Positions 34,450 to 42,791 of a stretch of DNA of 64,000 bases are shown here, in pieces. Within the stretch, counting starts at the first letter, position 1. Each line of letters starts with the position of its first letter. Under the pieces are notes generated by a model. It was not told the DNA's origin, did no database searches, and saw nothing but the letters and a program-made list of their open reading frames with translations. Position numbers and translations under genes: made by a program. Source of the DNA: Nitrospirota bacterium (GTDB lineage Bacteria > Nitrospirota > Thermodesulfovibrionia > Thermodesulfovibrionales > UBA6898); assembly GCA_016214855.1 (NCBI GenBank), contig JACRMT010000005.1, forward strand, positions 1 through 64,000, written 5' to 3'.

Positions 34450-34565
34450 TTCAGAGATGGTCCCATGGCGGCCGGGATCGATAGACCTCCGTGCCCGCTG
34501 GCAAAGATGGCTGACCTTAACCCTCAATATGTAATAATTAGTTAAACTGCAATCCCAATATCAAT

Positions 34566-34594
34566 TTGACAAGCAGGGATCTCCCTGTTACTGT
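34566..34594 (+). promoter_or_regulatory. promoter with internal palindrome upstream of the HMA protein
   Basis: TTGACA (34566-34571) and TACTGT (34589-34594, with TG two bases before, an extended -10) are 17 bases apart. Between them lies CAGGGA-TC-TCCCTG, an inverted repeat. A regulator bound between -35 and -10 is the MerR-family layout, fitting a metal-responsive gene; the spacer is shorter than typical for MerR. Confidence 0.45.
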
Positions 34595-34641
34595 TTAGCT
34601 GAATAAAGGTTTCCGAATTATTATTTATCAGGGGGAGTATT

Positions 34642-34950
34642 ATGAAAAAAAGAAAACAGGTTGTCTCAGCTGCTCTGGTCTTTCTGTTCCTGACATTGGC
34701 CGCCCTTGTCCATGCCGAAGAAATAAAGGTCAGATTGAATGTGCCTACGGTATTTTGAGCATCAGCTGCAATGACGGCAAGTTTTGCCGTGGAGGCCCTT
34801 GCAGGGGTAAAGAAAGTTGATGATGATCAGGAGAAGCGTACGCTCACCATTATTTTTGATGACAGCAAGGTTACGGTTGAGGCAATTAAAGAAGCATTAA
34901 TAAAAGCCGATCACAGAGTTGAGGGTAATGGTGAAATATTGTCAAAGTGA
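34642..34950 (+). CDS. periplasmic heavy-metal-associated (MerP-like) protein, probable selenoprotein with in-frame TGA
   Basis: Reading through TGA 34756-34758 gives one 102-residue protein. It has a signal peptide (MKKRKQVVSAALVFLFLTLA..., cleavage near VHA-EE at 25/26) and then a complete HMA/MerP fold: IKVRLNVP, a metal loop, helix, AGVKKVDDD, TLTIIFDD, TVEAIKEALIKA. The TGA is codon 39. It lies exactly 16 residues before the conserved Gly55-Val56, the position of the first Cys of CxxC in MerP. The second Cys is Ala42. A perfect hairpin follows 15 bases downstream. GGGGGAG precedes the ATG. The alternative is a nonsense-broken gene, but the fold is undamaged on both sides. Confidence 0.72.
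34774..34790 (+). promoter_or_regulatory. SECIS-like hairpin for Sec insertion at TGA 34756
   Basis: ACGGCAA (34774-34780), loop GTT, TTGCCGT (34784-34790) is a perfect 7 bp stem. Bacterial SECIS elements need an apical loop beginning with G (or G second) about 16-37 bases after UGA; here the loop starts 22 bases after it and begins with G. This fits SelB-dependent selenocysteine insertion. Confidence 0.65.
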
Positions 34951-35085
34951 CCAATAGGAGCATCGAACAGTAAGAAGTCAGTATCTGCCACCGGTCCCTG
35001 AACAGCTCTCGAGCATCTTCTCCTGGACCCCGGCCTCGCGGGTTGCGGGCCGCGACGTGCAGCGTATGTTCTGTCCTGTCATTAT

Positions 35086-35421
35086 CTAAGCAGGGAACCA
35101 GCCGTACCCGCCTCTGCCGAGCAGACGGGTGAGTCCGATGAAGATCACATACCATCCGACCAGGAGGACCAGAAGGTCGAGCACCAGCCACAAAAGAGCA
35201 GACCATTTGAGGGAGAACCGGTACCTGGTATCCTTCTCAAAGAAGAACATATCCAGAAAGCCGGCGGCAGGATGGGCAGCGATGAAGAGGCCGAGCATAA
35301 CGCCGGTGATCCCGTCACCCTTGGCCGTTCCGGTCAGGGTCTGAAAATAATAGAGCAGACCGCTGTACGCGATCCCCAGCGCAGACGCAGCAAGCATCAT
35401 GATCATGCGTCTTCTGTTCAT
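35086..35421 (-). CDS. small membrane protein, about three spans, unknown function
   Basis: The 111-residue protein has hydrophobic segments near 7-27, 38-58 and 72-98, with a charged loop FFFEKDTRYRFSLKW between. GGAGGCGCT precedes the ATG. I recognise no family. It faces the HMA selenoprotein gene (convergent) with about 135 bases of non-coding DNA between. Confidence 0.6.
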   Translation of the reverse strand: MNRRRMIMMLAASALGIAYSGLLYYFQTLTGTAKGDGITGVMLGLFIAAHPAAGFLDMFFFEKDTRYRFSLKWSALLWLVLDLLVLLVGWYVIFIGLTRLLGRGGYGWFPA

Positions 35422-35605
35422 AGCGCCTCCTGCCTGATTTCCGTGTGTCTCACCGTCAGTCCGTTCCCCGTGATTCAGTCTATCACATGTTCAGTCGGGA
35501 CAGGGTTGAAGAGTCCGGGGCAGGTGACGGGCGATTCTGATCTGCTTGAGATCAAAAAGTATCAAGGGTCAAGGTCCTGCCCCCCGAGGGATTTTGAGGC
35601 ACTTT

Positions 35606-35734
35606 TTATAATTTAAGATCCAGGGCGCATCTTAAACGAAAACCGCAGAAACGCCCAAAAGTGACAAAGGCCACACCGCCTATCCAGATGACCACGCCGA
35701 GGACATGTATTGCAGTAAGAGCTGAAATAAGCAT
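35606..35734 (-). pseudogene. N-terminal remnant of a CopD-like membrane protein
   Basis: A strong GGGAGG ribosome-binding site is followed by MLISALTAIHVLGVVIWIGGVAFVT, a good first span of CopD/DUF2269-type membrane proteins. Homology then breaks into unrelated FGRFCGFRL... and a stop after 42 residues. Other frames do not continue the protein. The gene was probably truncated by a deletion or rearrangement. Confidence 0.55.
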
Positions 35735-35866
35735 GGCAACCTCCCTTTCCTGCTGCATCTGACGTTCTCTCACAGCAGCTTCAGCAAGTTCGGCGAAACC
35801 TGCCAAATACCCTGATGCATTTCAGGGACTTGCTCAAACTTTCGTTACAATCAAAGGTGCAGCTCT

Positions 35867-35901
35867 GTAATGCGTAATGCGTGAAGAGTAAACTGTAATC
35901 G
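35867..35901. repeat. heptanucleotide repeat array
   Basis: Five 7-base units in register: GTAATGC, GTAATGC, GTGAAGA, GTAAACT, GTAATCG. They share the GTRA core with the arrays at 7669 and 13459. The array is intergenic, between the CopD-like remnant and dodecin. Confidence 0.75.
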
Positions 35902-35954
35902 CCCTCCGGAGCGGGTCCGCCGGGGCGGATGAATCGTGAAGGTTCTCAGAATTG

Positions 35955-35991
35955 CATAAGCAGGGATGCCAGGGTGACACCCCTGCTTATG
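35955..35991 (-). terminator. strong hairpin downstream of dodecin
   Basis: CATAAGCAGGG (35955-35965) pairs perfectly with CCCTGCTTATG (35981-35991), 15-base loop. It lies 24 bases past the dodecin stop, so transcript end or mRNA stabilisation is likely; no uridine tract follows. Confidence 0.55.
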
Positions 35992-36015
35992 ACGGATAAT
36001 CGCTCTCAGGCCCTA

Positions 36016-36228
36016 TTACTTATCGTGATACTTGAACGAGAGCTTTACTTTTGCCCGGTAAGCCTTTATCTTTCCGTCCTCGATATGCATATCGAGCTTC
36101 TCAACCTCAGCAACGCGCAGGTCCTTTAACGTCTTGGATGCCATCTTGACCGCAGCAGTTGCAGCTTTTTCCCATGATTCCGTACTTGTTCCTACCAGCT
36201 CAATGACCTTGTAAACACTTTCAGGCAT
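36016..36228 (-). CDS. dodecin
   Basis: The 70-residue protein MPESVYKVIELVGTSTESWEKAA...VAEVEKLDMHIEDGKIKAYRAKVKLSFKY is a complete dodecin. Dodecins are hollow dodecamers that bind flavins (or CoA) and act as flavin stores. ATG 36228 has AAGGAG upstream; an earlier ATG would add seven residues and is rejected. Confidence 0.9.
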   Translation of the reverse strand: MPESVYKVIELVGTSTESWEKAATAAVKMASKTLKDLRVAEVEKLDMHIEDGKIKAYRAKVKLSFKYHDK

Positions 36229-36319
36229 GGTCTGCTCCTTCCGGCACATCTCCCCTGAGGAGGCGGGGTGCGCCCGGTTGCGTATTTATCGCGGCGGCAA
36301 GGCCGCCGTTGAAAGGCCG

Positions 36320-36361
36320 TAAGGCGTAAAGCGTGAGTCGTGAATCGTAGGGCGTAAGCAG
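36320..36361. repeat. heptanucleotide repeat array
   Basis: Six 7-base units in register: GTAAGGC, GTAAAGC, GTGAGTC, GTGAATC, GTAGGGC, GTAAGCA. It ends six bases before the stop codon end of the next minus-strand gene. Confidence 0.75.
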
Positions 36362-36367
36362 TTCAGA

Positions 36368-36916
36368 TCATTTGGCCACCGGCGCAGCAGGGTAGTATTT
36401 TTTTATATCTGTCAGGATATCCTGCTTCAGTTTTTCGAGCTCTTTTTTGAAGGTATCGCTGGCCAGTACTCGTCTGGACAATGCATCGACCCTTGTGGAG
36501 ATCGTGTCATGCATAAGCTCCCCAACCTGGGCCGTCTGCTGATTGATCGATGTCTGGGTCTCATTGATGGAAGTCTGAGTATTGATCGTGGCCTCAATAA
36601 GCCGTTCCATCTGAGCGTTGTTGTCCGCCAGCTTCTGATCAATGGATTCAAGGAAAATGAGCAGTTGATCGAGCTTGTCTGCTGTCTGTCTGGCGGAGAT
36701 CGCAGTCAGCTGAGACGGATCTGCCATCTGTCCTTCGCAGTACCCGGGCCTGCCGGGATCGGTCGACGGCACCCATCTGCCGATGCAGATTATCGATCCG
36801 GAGCCGCCGCGGACGACGGTATAGCCGCCGATCTCCTGGGTTTGGGACTGGGCTGACGAAGCGCAGATGATAATGAGCGCAAAACAAACTGTAGCAATAC
36901 CGATGATCCTCTTCAC
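36368..36916 (-). CDS. exported coiled-coil protein, unknown function
   Basis: Starting at GTG 36916 (AGGAGGGATC upstream) the 182-residue product begins with a signal peptide (VKRIIGIATVCFALIIICASSAQSQ). The N-terminal part has IICIGRW...GYCEGQ with two Cys that could form a disulfide; the rest (about 70-170) is a long Gln/Thr/Ile coiled coil with INETQTSINQQTAQVGEL. It is probably periplasmic. The ATG further upstream adds an unlikely charged extension. Confidence 0.65.
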   Translation of the reverse strand: MKRIIGIATVCFALIIICASSAQSQTQEIGGYTVVRGGSGSIICIGRWVPSTDPGRPGYCEGQMADPSQLTAISARQTADKLDQLLIFLESIDQKLADNNAQMERLIEATINTQTSINETQTSINQQTAQVGELMHDTISTRVDALSRRVLASDTFKKELEKLKQDILTDIKKYYPAAPVAK

Positions 36917-37406
36917 GATCCCTCCTGCATTGCAATAATTTGACTCTGAAGTCAACTCCTCTTTCAGCTTCATTTATAACATACAACAGGCAATTAGTCA
37001 TTATGTTTAGTTCAGCATGTCAAACCATAGTTCATTCTGCTGCTCATGGCTTTCTGAAATGGGGCCGGGAAGTGGGACCAGCCTGCATTATCTTGATAAG
37101 ACCGCATGGAGACGTGCCATAATAGAAAGTATGCAAAGAGCTTCTTCACCTGCTGCGTTGTCTGTGCAGAGGGCAGATCAGATATCTGCTCCGGAAGTTA
37201 CGATATGGTGTATCCATTTCGAGTGCTATAAATACCTCAGGGTCTGCAATAGATGCCGTGTCCGGATCAAGTGCGGGAATTATCTGGATTACTGGTCCCC
37301 GCGTTTTGATTTTTGATTTTTTGCGCTTCCAAAACAGCTGCAGGCCTTCACCGTGAAGCAGGTCTGAAGATTATGCCGGGAAACACGCAACCCCTTGATT
37401 TTAAAG
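36917..37406. other. mostly non-coding stretch before tRNA-Leu
   Basis: This 490-base interval holds one doubtful short frame (37131-37316) and no clear promoter, terminator or repeat. The composition is ordinary. Confidence 0.5.
37131..37316 (+). CDS. possible small Cys-rich protein
   Basis: A 61-codon frame from ATG 37131 ends with a Cys-rich stretch, IWCIHFECYKYLRVCNRC, then CGNYLDYWSPRF, looking more protein-like than random. The ribosome-binding site is weak (GAAAG) and I know no relative. It could be a remnant or a chance frame. Confidence 0.3.
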   Translation: MQRASSPAALSVQRADQISAPEVTIWCIHFECYKYLRVCNRCRVRIKCGNYLDYWSPRFDF

Positions 37407-37491
37407 TGGTGCGGAAGAGGGGAGTTGAACCCCTACGGATTGCTCCACTGGATCCTAAGTCCAGCGCGTCTGCCAGTTCCGCCACTCCCGC
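37407..37491 (-). tRNA. tRNA-Leu (anticodon UAG)
   Basis: On the minus strand an acceptor stem GCGGGAG/CTTCCGC, D arm GCGGAACTGGCAGACGC, anticodon arm CTGGA-CTTAGGA-TCCAG, a long variable arm (GGAGCAATCC) and T arm AGGGG-TTCAACT-CCCCT fold correctly. The long variable arm and anticodon TAG identify leucine. The 3' CCA is encoded (37407-37409). Confidence 0.97.
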
Positions 37492-37540
37492 ATGATTAAT
37501 TGTAAGAGAATTTTTTGCATGAGGTCAAATATCCCGCTGT

Positions 37541-37569
37541 CTGACAGGGCTTTCAGCTGTCTTTATAAA
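37541..37569 (+). promoter_or_regulatory. promoter upstream of wbaP
   Basis: CTGACA (37541-37546), 17 bases, TATAAA (37564-37569). It lies about 55 bases before the WbaP-type gene and probably drives the glycan gene string. Confidence 0.6.
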
Positions 37570-37623
37570 ATAAATTATTCATTGTATGATAAGCGATCAT
37601 GCATAAGATGAGCGCTGCTATTA

Positions 37624-39060
37624 TTGAAAAATAGAATCAGAAAAATTGGCGAATTACTGGCACTCACGCTTGCTGATACCGGCGCCGTTCTTCTCGTTTT
37701 TGAACTGGCGGTATCGATCAGAAAAGTCTTGCCTCTTCTCTTTCATTCCAGCTTTCCGGATGATGCGCCGATTGCCGGCCCCTTGCGTCTGTGGTGGATA
37801 TTTGTGGTCTGGATATTCTTCTTCTATTATGAAGGTCTCTATACACGGATGTTTTCCTACTGGGATGAGATCAGGATCTTATGGAGGGTTTCATTCCTTT
37901 CAACGATAGGGATTTTTACCATTGCTTCAGTTGGCAAAATAAGCGATGAAATATCCCGGACCGTTATTGTCCTTATGGGCCTGCTGGCGGTTGTGTTGCT
38001 GCCTTTGATACGAATGACCGCAAAAAAAGCACTGAGAAGATCTGGTCTCCTGAAGAGAAGGGTTCTGATCCTCGGCGCCGGCAAAACAGGAAGGCTTATG
38101 CTGAAAGCGCTGATGAGAGAGCCGAATTATGGCTATACCATTATTGGTTTTGTGGACGATGACCCCGAAAAATGCGGCAAGATGATAGAAGGCATAAAAA
38201 TCCATAGAGGCGTGGACAAGGTAATGCATTACATAAACCGGTGCAGCATTGAAGATATTTTTATTGCCATGCCGGGCGTGGGCAAAGAACGGCTTCAGAC
38301 GCTGATAAACAAGCTGCAGCATAAGGTTAAGAATATTCTGTTTGTGCCTGATATATTCGGCATTGCAGTATTGGGAACGCATTTGCGGCATTTTTTCTAT
38401 GAAGAGGCCTTTGCCTTTGAGATGAATAATAACCTCTACCGGCCGGTCAATATCCTGCTAAAGAAATGTTTTGACCTGGTTATCAGCTTCGTGCTGCTGC
38501 CCCTGCTCTTTTTCCCCATGATGGTATTGATCGTTCTTATCCATCTCGATTCAAAAGGGCCGGCCATATTTTCTCAGGAAAGGGTCGGGAAAAACGGAAG
38601 AACGTTCAGATGTTATAAGTTCAGAACGATGTATGCCGATGCCGAAGAACGGTTAAAGGATCTTCTGGAAAATAATCCTGCAAGAAAGAATGAGTGGATT
38701 ACTTTCTGGAAGCTCAGGGACGACCCGAGAATTACCCGCGTTGGGAAATTTTTGAGAAAGACATCACTGGACGAACTGCCGCAGATAGTGAATGTTCTCA
38801 AAGGTGAAATGAGCTTTGTTGGGCCGCGGCCGGTGACCGTGGATGAAATACAGGAGTATTATAAAGAAGCTGCTGATATATGCTATAGTGTGCTTCCCGG
38901 TATAACAGGCTTATGGCAGGTCTCCGGACGCAGCAATACGGTCTATGATTACCGGATCGCCATGGATTTATGGTACGTAAAAAATTGGCAATTATGGCTG
39001 GATATTGTTATCTTGTTCAAGACCGTAAGAATAGTATTGCAAAGGGAAGGAGCTTATTGA
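37624..39060 (+). CDS. wbaP: polyprenyl-phosphate sugar-1-phosphate transferase (WbaP-type)
   Basis: The 478-residue protein has four N-terminal spans, a nucleotide-binding-like middle (RRVLILGAGKTGRLM), a further span and a C-terminal bacterial sugar transferase domain (QERVGKNGRTFRCYKFRTMY, LDELPQIVNVLKGEMSFVGPRP, LPGITGLWQVSGRS). It starts glycan repeat synthesis by moving a sugar phosphate to undecaprenyl phosphate. The start is TTG, with a weak ribosome-binding site. Three glycosyltransferases follow on the same strand. Confidence 0.92.
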   Translation: MKNRIRKIGELLALTLADTGAVLLVFELAVSIRKVLPLLFHSSFPDDAPIAGPLRLWWIFVVWIFFFYYEGLYTRMFSYWDEIRILWRVSFLSTIGIFTIASVGKISDEISRTVIVLMGLLAVVLLPLIRMTAKKALRRSGLLKRRVLILGAGKTGRLMLKALMREPNYGYTIIGFVDDDPEKCGKMIEGIKIHRGVDKVMHYINRCSIEDIFIAMPGVGKERLQTLINKLQHKVKNILFVPDIFGIAVLGTHLRHFFYEEAFAFEMNNNLYRPVNILLKKCFDLVISFVLLPLLFFPMMVLIVLIHLDSKGPAIFSQERVGKNGRTFRCYKFRTMYADAEERLKDLLENNPARKNEWITFWKLRDDPRITRVGKFLRKTSLDELPQIVNVLKGEMSFVGPRPVTVDEIQEYYKEAADICYSVLPGITGLWQVSGRSNTVYDYRIAMDLWYVKNWQLWLDIVILFKTVRIVLQREGAY

Positions 39061-39183
39061 CCGGGCACTTGGGGCGCGGTATAGGACATGCGGATGGCTG
39101 TCTTTTCTGTAAGTCCCTGCAGGGCTGTTGATTTCCCAAATCTCAGTTCATAAAGAGAGAAAAAATGAAAGGTTATACGCGTG

Positions 39184-41535
39184 ATGAAGGCTAAAGACGT
39201 GCTCGTCTCCATAATCGTCAGGACAAAAGACCGGCCCGGGCTTCTGAGGAGGGCGCTCATGAGCGTTGCTGCCCAGACCTACAGGCCTGTGGAAGTTGTC
39301 CTGGTGAATGATGGCGGCTGCGACCTTGACATCGCTGAGATTAAGGATATCCTTGACGACGTCTCGCTCAACTATATCCGCCTTGAGAAGAACATGGGGA
39401 GGGCGCATGCAGGTAATGTAGGCATTGAAAACGCAAAGGGACGATACGTGGGCTTTCTGGATGATGATGACGAGCTTTTTCCTGAGCACGTTTCTGTACT
39501 CGAATCTTTTCTGTCGAAGGGGTCCTACAAGGTCGCCTATACTGATTCTTTAATGTCATATAGAGAATACGACGCGGACTTTAGGGACTTCAGGCTCATA
39601 AAAGAGGAATTGGTTTTTTCGCAGGATTTTGATGCAGACATGCTGCTTTTTGAAAATTACATCCCTCTCATGTGCCTGCTCTTCGAAACCGGAGTTTTGT
39701 CCATTTCAGGTGGCTTTGCTGCAGAATTAGATCTGTATGAGGACTGGGACTTTCTTGTGAGGATCGCACGGGAAGCCTCTTTTTGCCATATACCCAGGAT
39801 TACCGCATATTACATCCAGTGGAATCCGGAATTGCAGATAGCTCAGGGGAATCAGGACATTTCTTTTCTGGACATGTCTTATCTCAAGGTACTGTCACGG
39901 CATTGGGACCAAATCACGATCCATCAGGTGCAGAGCTATGTCCATGAAGCTGTGGCTGCCAGGATGCTGCTGAAAGACTATAGAAAGGAATGTGATCCGC
40001 TCGTGCGCGGAATCGACAAACTTGAATCTGAACTGAGGGAAAAAAAGAGTCTCGTGACTGATCTTCAAATTGATCTGAGGGATAGGGATGTCCTCATCAA
40101 GGCAATGACTGAGACACTTGGATGGAGGCTTCTTGATAAATACCGGCTTACGCGCAAAAAATTATTCTCTTTCGTGCCGCAACAGATGAAGAATCAGCTT
40201 GTTCAGGGGATCAGCGTGCTGAGGAAGCAGGGACTGAAGGCGGTTTTGCGGAAGGCAAACAAAAAATTGCTGTTTAATAAATCCATTAAACAGACGATGA
40301 AGCCTATCAGAATATCCGAACTGTCTGTTCTCACTATTGGCAACCCTGTAATTGAAGACCCTCTGAAGGCAAAGGTATCTGTTATTATTCCCACAAAAAA
40401 TGCAGGGGATGAATTCGATTATACGCTGAGAAGAATCATGCAGCAGGAAGGCATTGAAGACATAGAGTTGATTATTATTGATTCGGGTTCGCAGGACAGC
40501 ACTCTGGAGATAAGCAGGCGATATACGAAAAATGTATTTCAGATCTTTCCCGAGGAATTTCACCATGGGGAGACGAGAAATATCGGGGCCGGTAAGGCGG
40601 GAGGCGAATTCCTTGTTTTTACGGTCCAGGATGCGATTCCGGTCGGGACCCAGTGGTTATATAAACTTATCCATCCGATACTCGCCGGGCAAGCGTCTGC
40701 TGTAACGGTCAGGCAGATCCCCCGCTCTGATGCGGACCTTTTCGCCAGTTGGTCAATCTGGGGATACAACCTCTATCTCGGATACGACAATGACCGTTTC
40801 GCCGATGACTCGCTGTTCAAGAAATTTGACGATCTTGATCTGAAGGCAAAAAGAACCATGGCAGGTCTCGACAATGTCTGCCTGGGAGTCAAAAAAGAGG
40901 TCTTTGACAGGTACCGTTTTACAAAAAGCTATGGGGAAGATCTTGACCTTGGGGTGCGTCTTATTCAGGACGGTCACGTCTTGATGTTTCAGTCCTCCAA
41001 TGCGGTCATCCATTCACATACGAAGCCGTCACTTTATCTATTTAAAAGGTATTATGTCGATACCATCTCATTGCTGAATACTTTAGGGGTCAGCCGGAGG
41101 AGTCTTCCGAAGGAATCCATTCTGGGCGCGGCGAGTTATCTGTATTGCTCGGTGAAAATGGCCGTTGCCAAAATGCAACATGAAAAGGAATACACGACCT
41201 CTCCCGAGATGCTCGTCCGTTCATTTGTGAGCAGTCTGAAAGACGGAATCACGGTTTTTGACCGTTCGTGGATGTCTCTGCAAGGGGACCCGTCTCTGGA
41301 TGAATATTTCTCCCGCATTGTTCCGGAAGATCGCCAGGATATCATCGCTGAGATGTTTGGGGCACTGACGGGAGACATTATGAGTTTTGCCGACTTCATA
41401 AAAAACGTCGAGGCCATCAAGGATATTGAAGGAGATTTTATGGGCGGTATCTACAAGTTTTTCAGCACAAGCGCAGGTACTTATCTCGGCGCGAACAGTA
41501 ACGACAGAATAGATTCATTCTTCAGGGGGATTTAA
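39184..41535 (+). CDS. bifunctional two-domain GT2 glycosyltransferase
   Basis: At 783 residues the protein has two GT-A domains: one near 1-230 (SIIVRTKDRPGLLRRALMSV, VGFLDDDDELFPEH) and one near 395-640 (SVIIPTKNAGDEFDYTLRRI, DLELIIIDSGSQDST-like region). They are joined by a coiled segment ending in a TLGWRLLDKYRLTRKKLF tail. Two transfers in one chain may build a repeating disaccharide. A GTG lies just before the chosen ATG. The stop overlaps the next start (TAATG). Confidence 0.87.
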   Translation: MKAKDVLVSIIVRTKDRPGLLRRALMSVAAQTYRPVEVVLVNDGGCDLDIAEIKDILDDVSLNYIRLEKNMGRAHAGNVGIENAKGRYVGFLDDDDELFPEHVSVLESFLSKGSYKVAYTDSLMSYREYDADFRDFRLIKEELVFSQDFDADMLLFENYIPLMCLLFETGVLSISGGFAAELDLYEDWDFLVRIAREASFCHIPRITAYYIQWNPELQIAQGNQDISFLDMSYLKVLSRHWDQITIHQVQSYVHEAVAARMLLKDYRKECDPLVRGIDKLESELREKKSLVTDLQIDLRDRDVLIKAMTETLGWRLLDKYRLTRKKLFSFVPQQMKNQLVQGISVLRKQGLKAVLRKANKKLLFNKSIKQTMKPIRISELSVLTIGNPVIEDPLKAKVSVIIPTKNAGDEFDYTLRRIMQQEGIEDIELIIIDSGSQDSTLEISRRYTKNVFQIFPEEFHHGETRNIGAGKAGGEFLVFTVQDAIPVGTQWLYKLIHPILAGQASAVTVRQIPRSDADLFASWSIWGYNLYLGYDNDRFADDSLFKKFDDLDLKAKRTMAGLDNVCLGVKKEVFDRYRFTKSYGEDLDLGVRLIQDGHVLMFQSSNAVIHSHTKPSLYLFKRYYVDTISLLNTLGVSRRSLPKESILGAASYLYCSVKMAVAKMQHEKEYTTSPEMLVRSFVSSLKDGITVFDRSWMSLQGDPSLDEYFSRIVPEDRQDIIAEMFGALTGDIMSFADFIKNVEAIKDIEGDFMGGIYKFFSTSAGTYLGANSNDRIDSFFRGI

Positions 41536-42776
41536 TGAGGATTCTTCTGGGTGTGCATCAATTTTTTCCTGATCACTATACCGGGACCGAACGGTATGTC
41601 CTGAATCTCGCAAAGCAACTTCAGAGGATGGGGCACTATGTAAAAGTACTGACGTACGCCTTCAGAGACAAGGGTGAATTCAGGGAGGATACGGCAACAA
41701 AATTGCTTTATAAGGAATACTCCTATGAGGGGGTTCCGGTGATTGCCATAAGACACCGGGACCAGCCTGATGATCTGGTCTTTGTTTTCGATTTCCTCGA
41801 TATGCAGCTTTATCGTATGGTCAAAACTATTTTTGAATCGAAGAAGTTCGACCTTTACCATTGTGCGCATCCCCTTCGGATCGACGCGTCCATCAAGGCA
41901 GCGGCGGATGCCGGCGTTCGCGTTGTATTGATGGTGACGGATTACTTCCTGATGTGCCCTATGGGGATCATGCTCCGTTCGGACAACACGCTCTGTGACG
42001 GGCCTGACCATGGTCGGAACTGTCTTAAGTATTGTTTTACGCAGGTCAGTGAAAAAAGGATGAAGGACCGGATTGCGCGTGCTGAAGCTCTGCTTCAGAG
42101 TTGCGATCAACTGCTTTCCCCTTCCAAGTTTCTTATCGGGTTGTTTAATATTGCCCAGTTCATACCGGTTGAGCGGTTTATACTTTCCAGACATGGATTT
42201 GATTACCAGAAAAAGAAAAAATACTTTTCCAAAGAGCCGGGCGAGGTTATTACATTCGGGTATATCGGTACTGTCCAGTATCACAAGGGAGTCCATGTGA
42301 TGGTGGAGGGGTTTAAAGCAGCCAATTGTCGCAATACCCGTCTTAAGGTGTGGGGTGGATGTTTTCATGAGGAGGCATATCAGAAGACCGTCATGAAGAT
42401 TGCCGGGAATGATCCGCGTATTGAGTTCAAAGGATCCTACAACTTTAATGATATCGAAACTATTCTGGAGGAGATTGATGTTGTTATTGTCCCTTCCATC
42501 TGGTATGAAAACGCGCCCCTGACCATATCTACGAGCCTTGCTTACGGCATACCGGTTATCACCTCTGACATCGGGGGCATGAGCGAGGCTGTGGAGGATG
42601 GAAGGACAGGTCTGACCTTCCGGGTGGGGGATCCGCTCGATCTCGCCGAGAAGATCAGATTGCTTGCTGACAATCCGGATATGATTTCCGGTTTCAAGGA
42701 ACAGATACAGTATCCGATCAGGGTAGAAGATGAAGCTTTCAATACCGAACTGGTTTATAAAAAGCTGGTTTGCTAG
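41535..42776 (+). CDS. GT4 glycosyltransferase
   Basis: The 413-residue GT-B enzyme begins MRILLGVHQFFPDHYTGTERYVLNLAKQL and has the donor block APLTISTSLAYGIPVITSDIGGMSEAV with the expected acidic pair. It has no unusual features. It overlaps the two-domain GT2 gene by one base, so the products are probably made together. Confidence 0.88.
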   Translation: MRILLGVHQFFPDHYTGTERYVLNLAKQLQRMGHYVKVLTYAFRDKGEFREDTATKLLYKEYSYEGVPVIAIRHRDQPDDLVFVFDFLDMQLYRMVKTIFESKKFDLYHCAHPLRIDASIKAAADAGVRVVLMVTDYFLMCPMGIMLRSDNTLCDGPDHGRNCLKYCFTQVSEKRMKDRIARAEALLQSCDQLLSPSKFLIGLFNIAQFIPVERFILSRHGFDYQKKKKYFSKEPGEVITFGYIGTVQYHKGVHVMVEGFKAANCRNTRLKVWGGCFHEEAYQKTVMKIAGNDPRIEFKGSYNFNDIETILEEIDVVIVPSIWYENAPLTISTSLAYGIPVITSDIGGMSEAVEDGRTGLTFRVGDPLDLAEKIRLLADNPDMISGFKEQIQYPIRVEDEAFNTELVYKKLVC

Positions 42777-42791
42777 GCACCGGCGATTTAT

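Noticed and set aside
34642-34758. Short 38-residue protein ending at the TGA as a stand-alone gene
   Set aside because: The homologous HMA fold continues in frame after TGA and a SECIS-like hairpin follows; a signal peptide plus a single strand would be useless.
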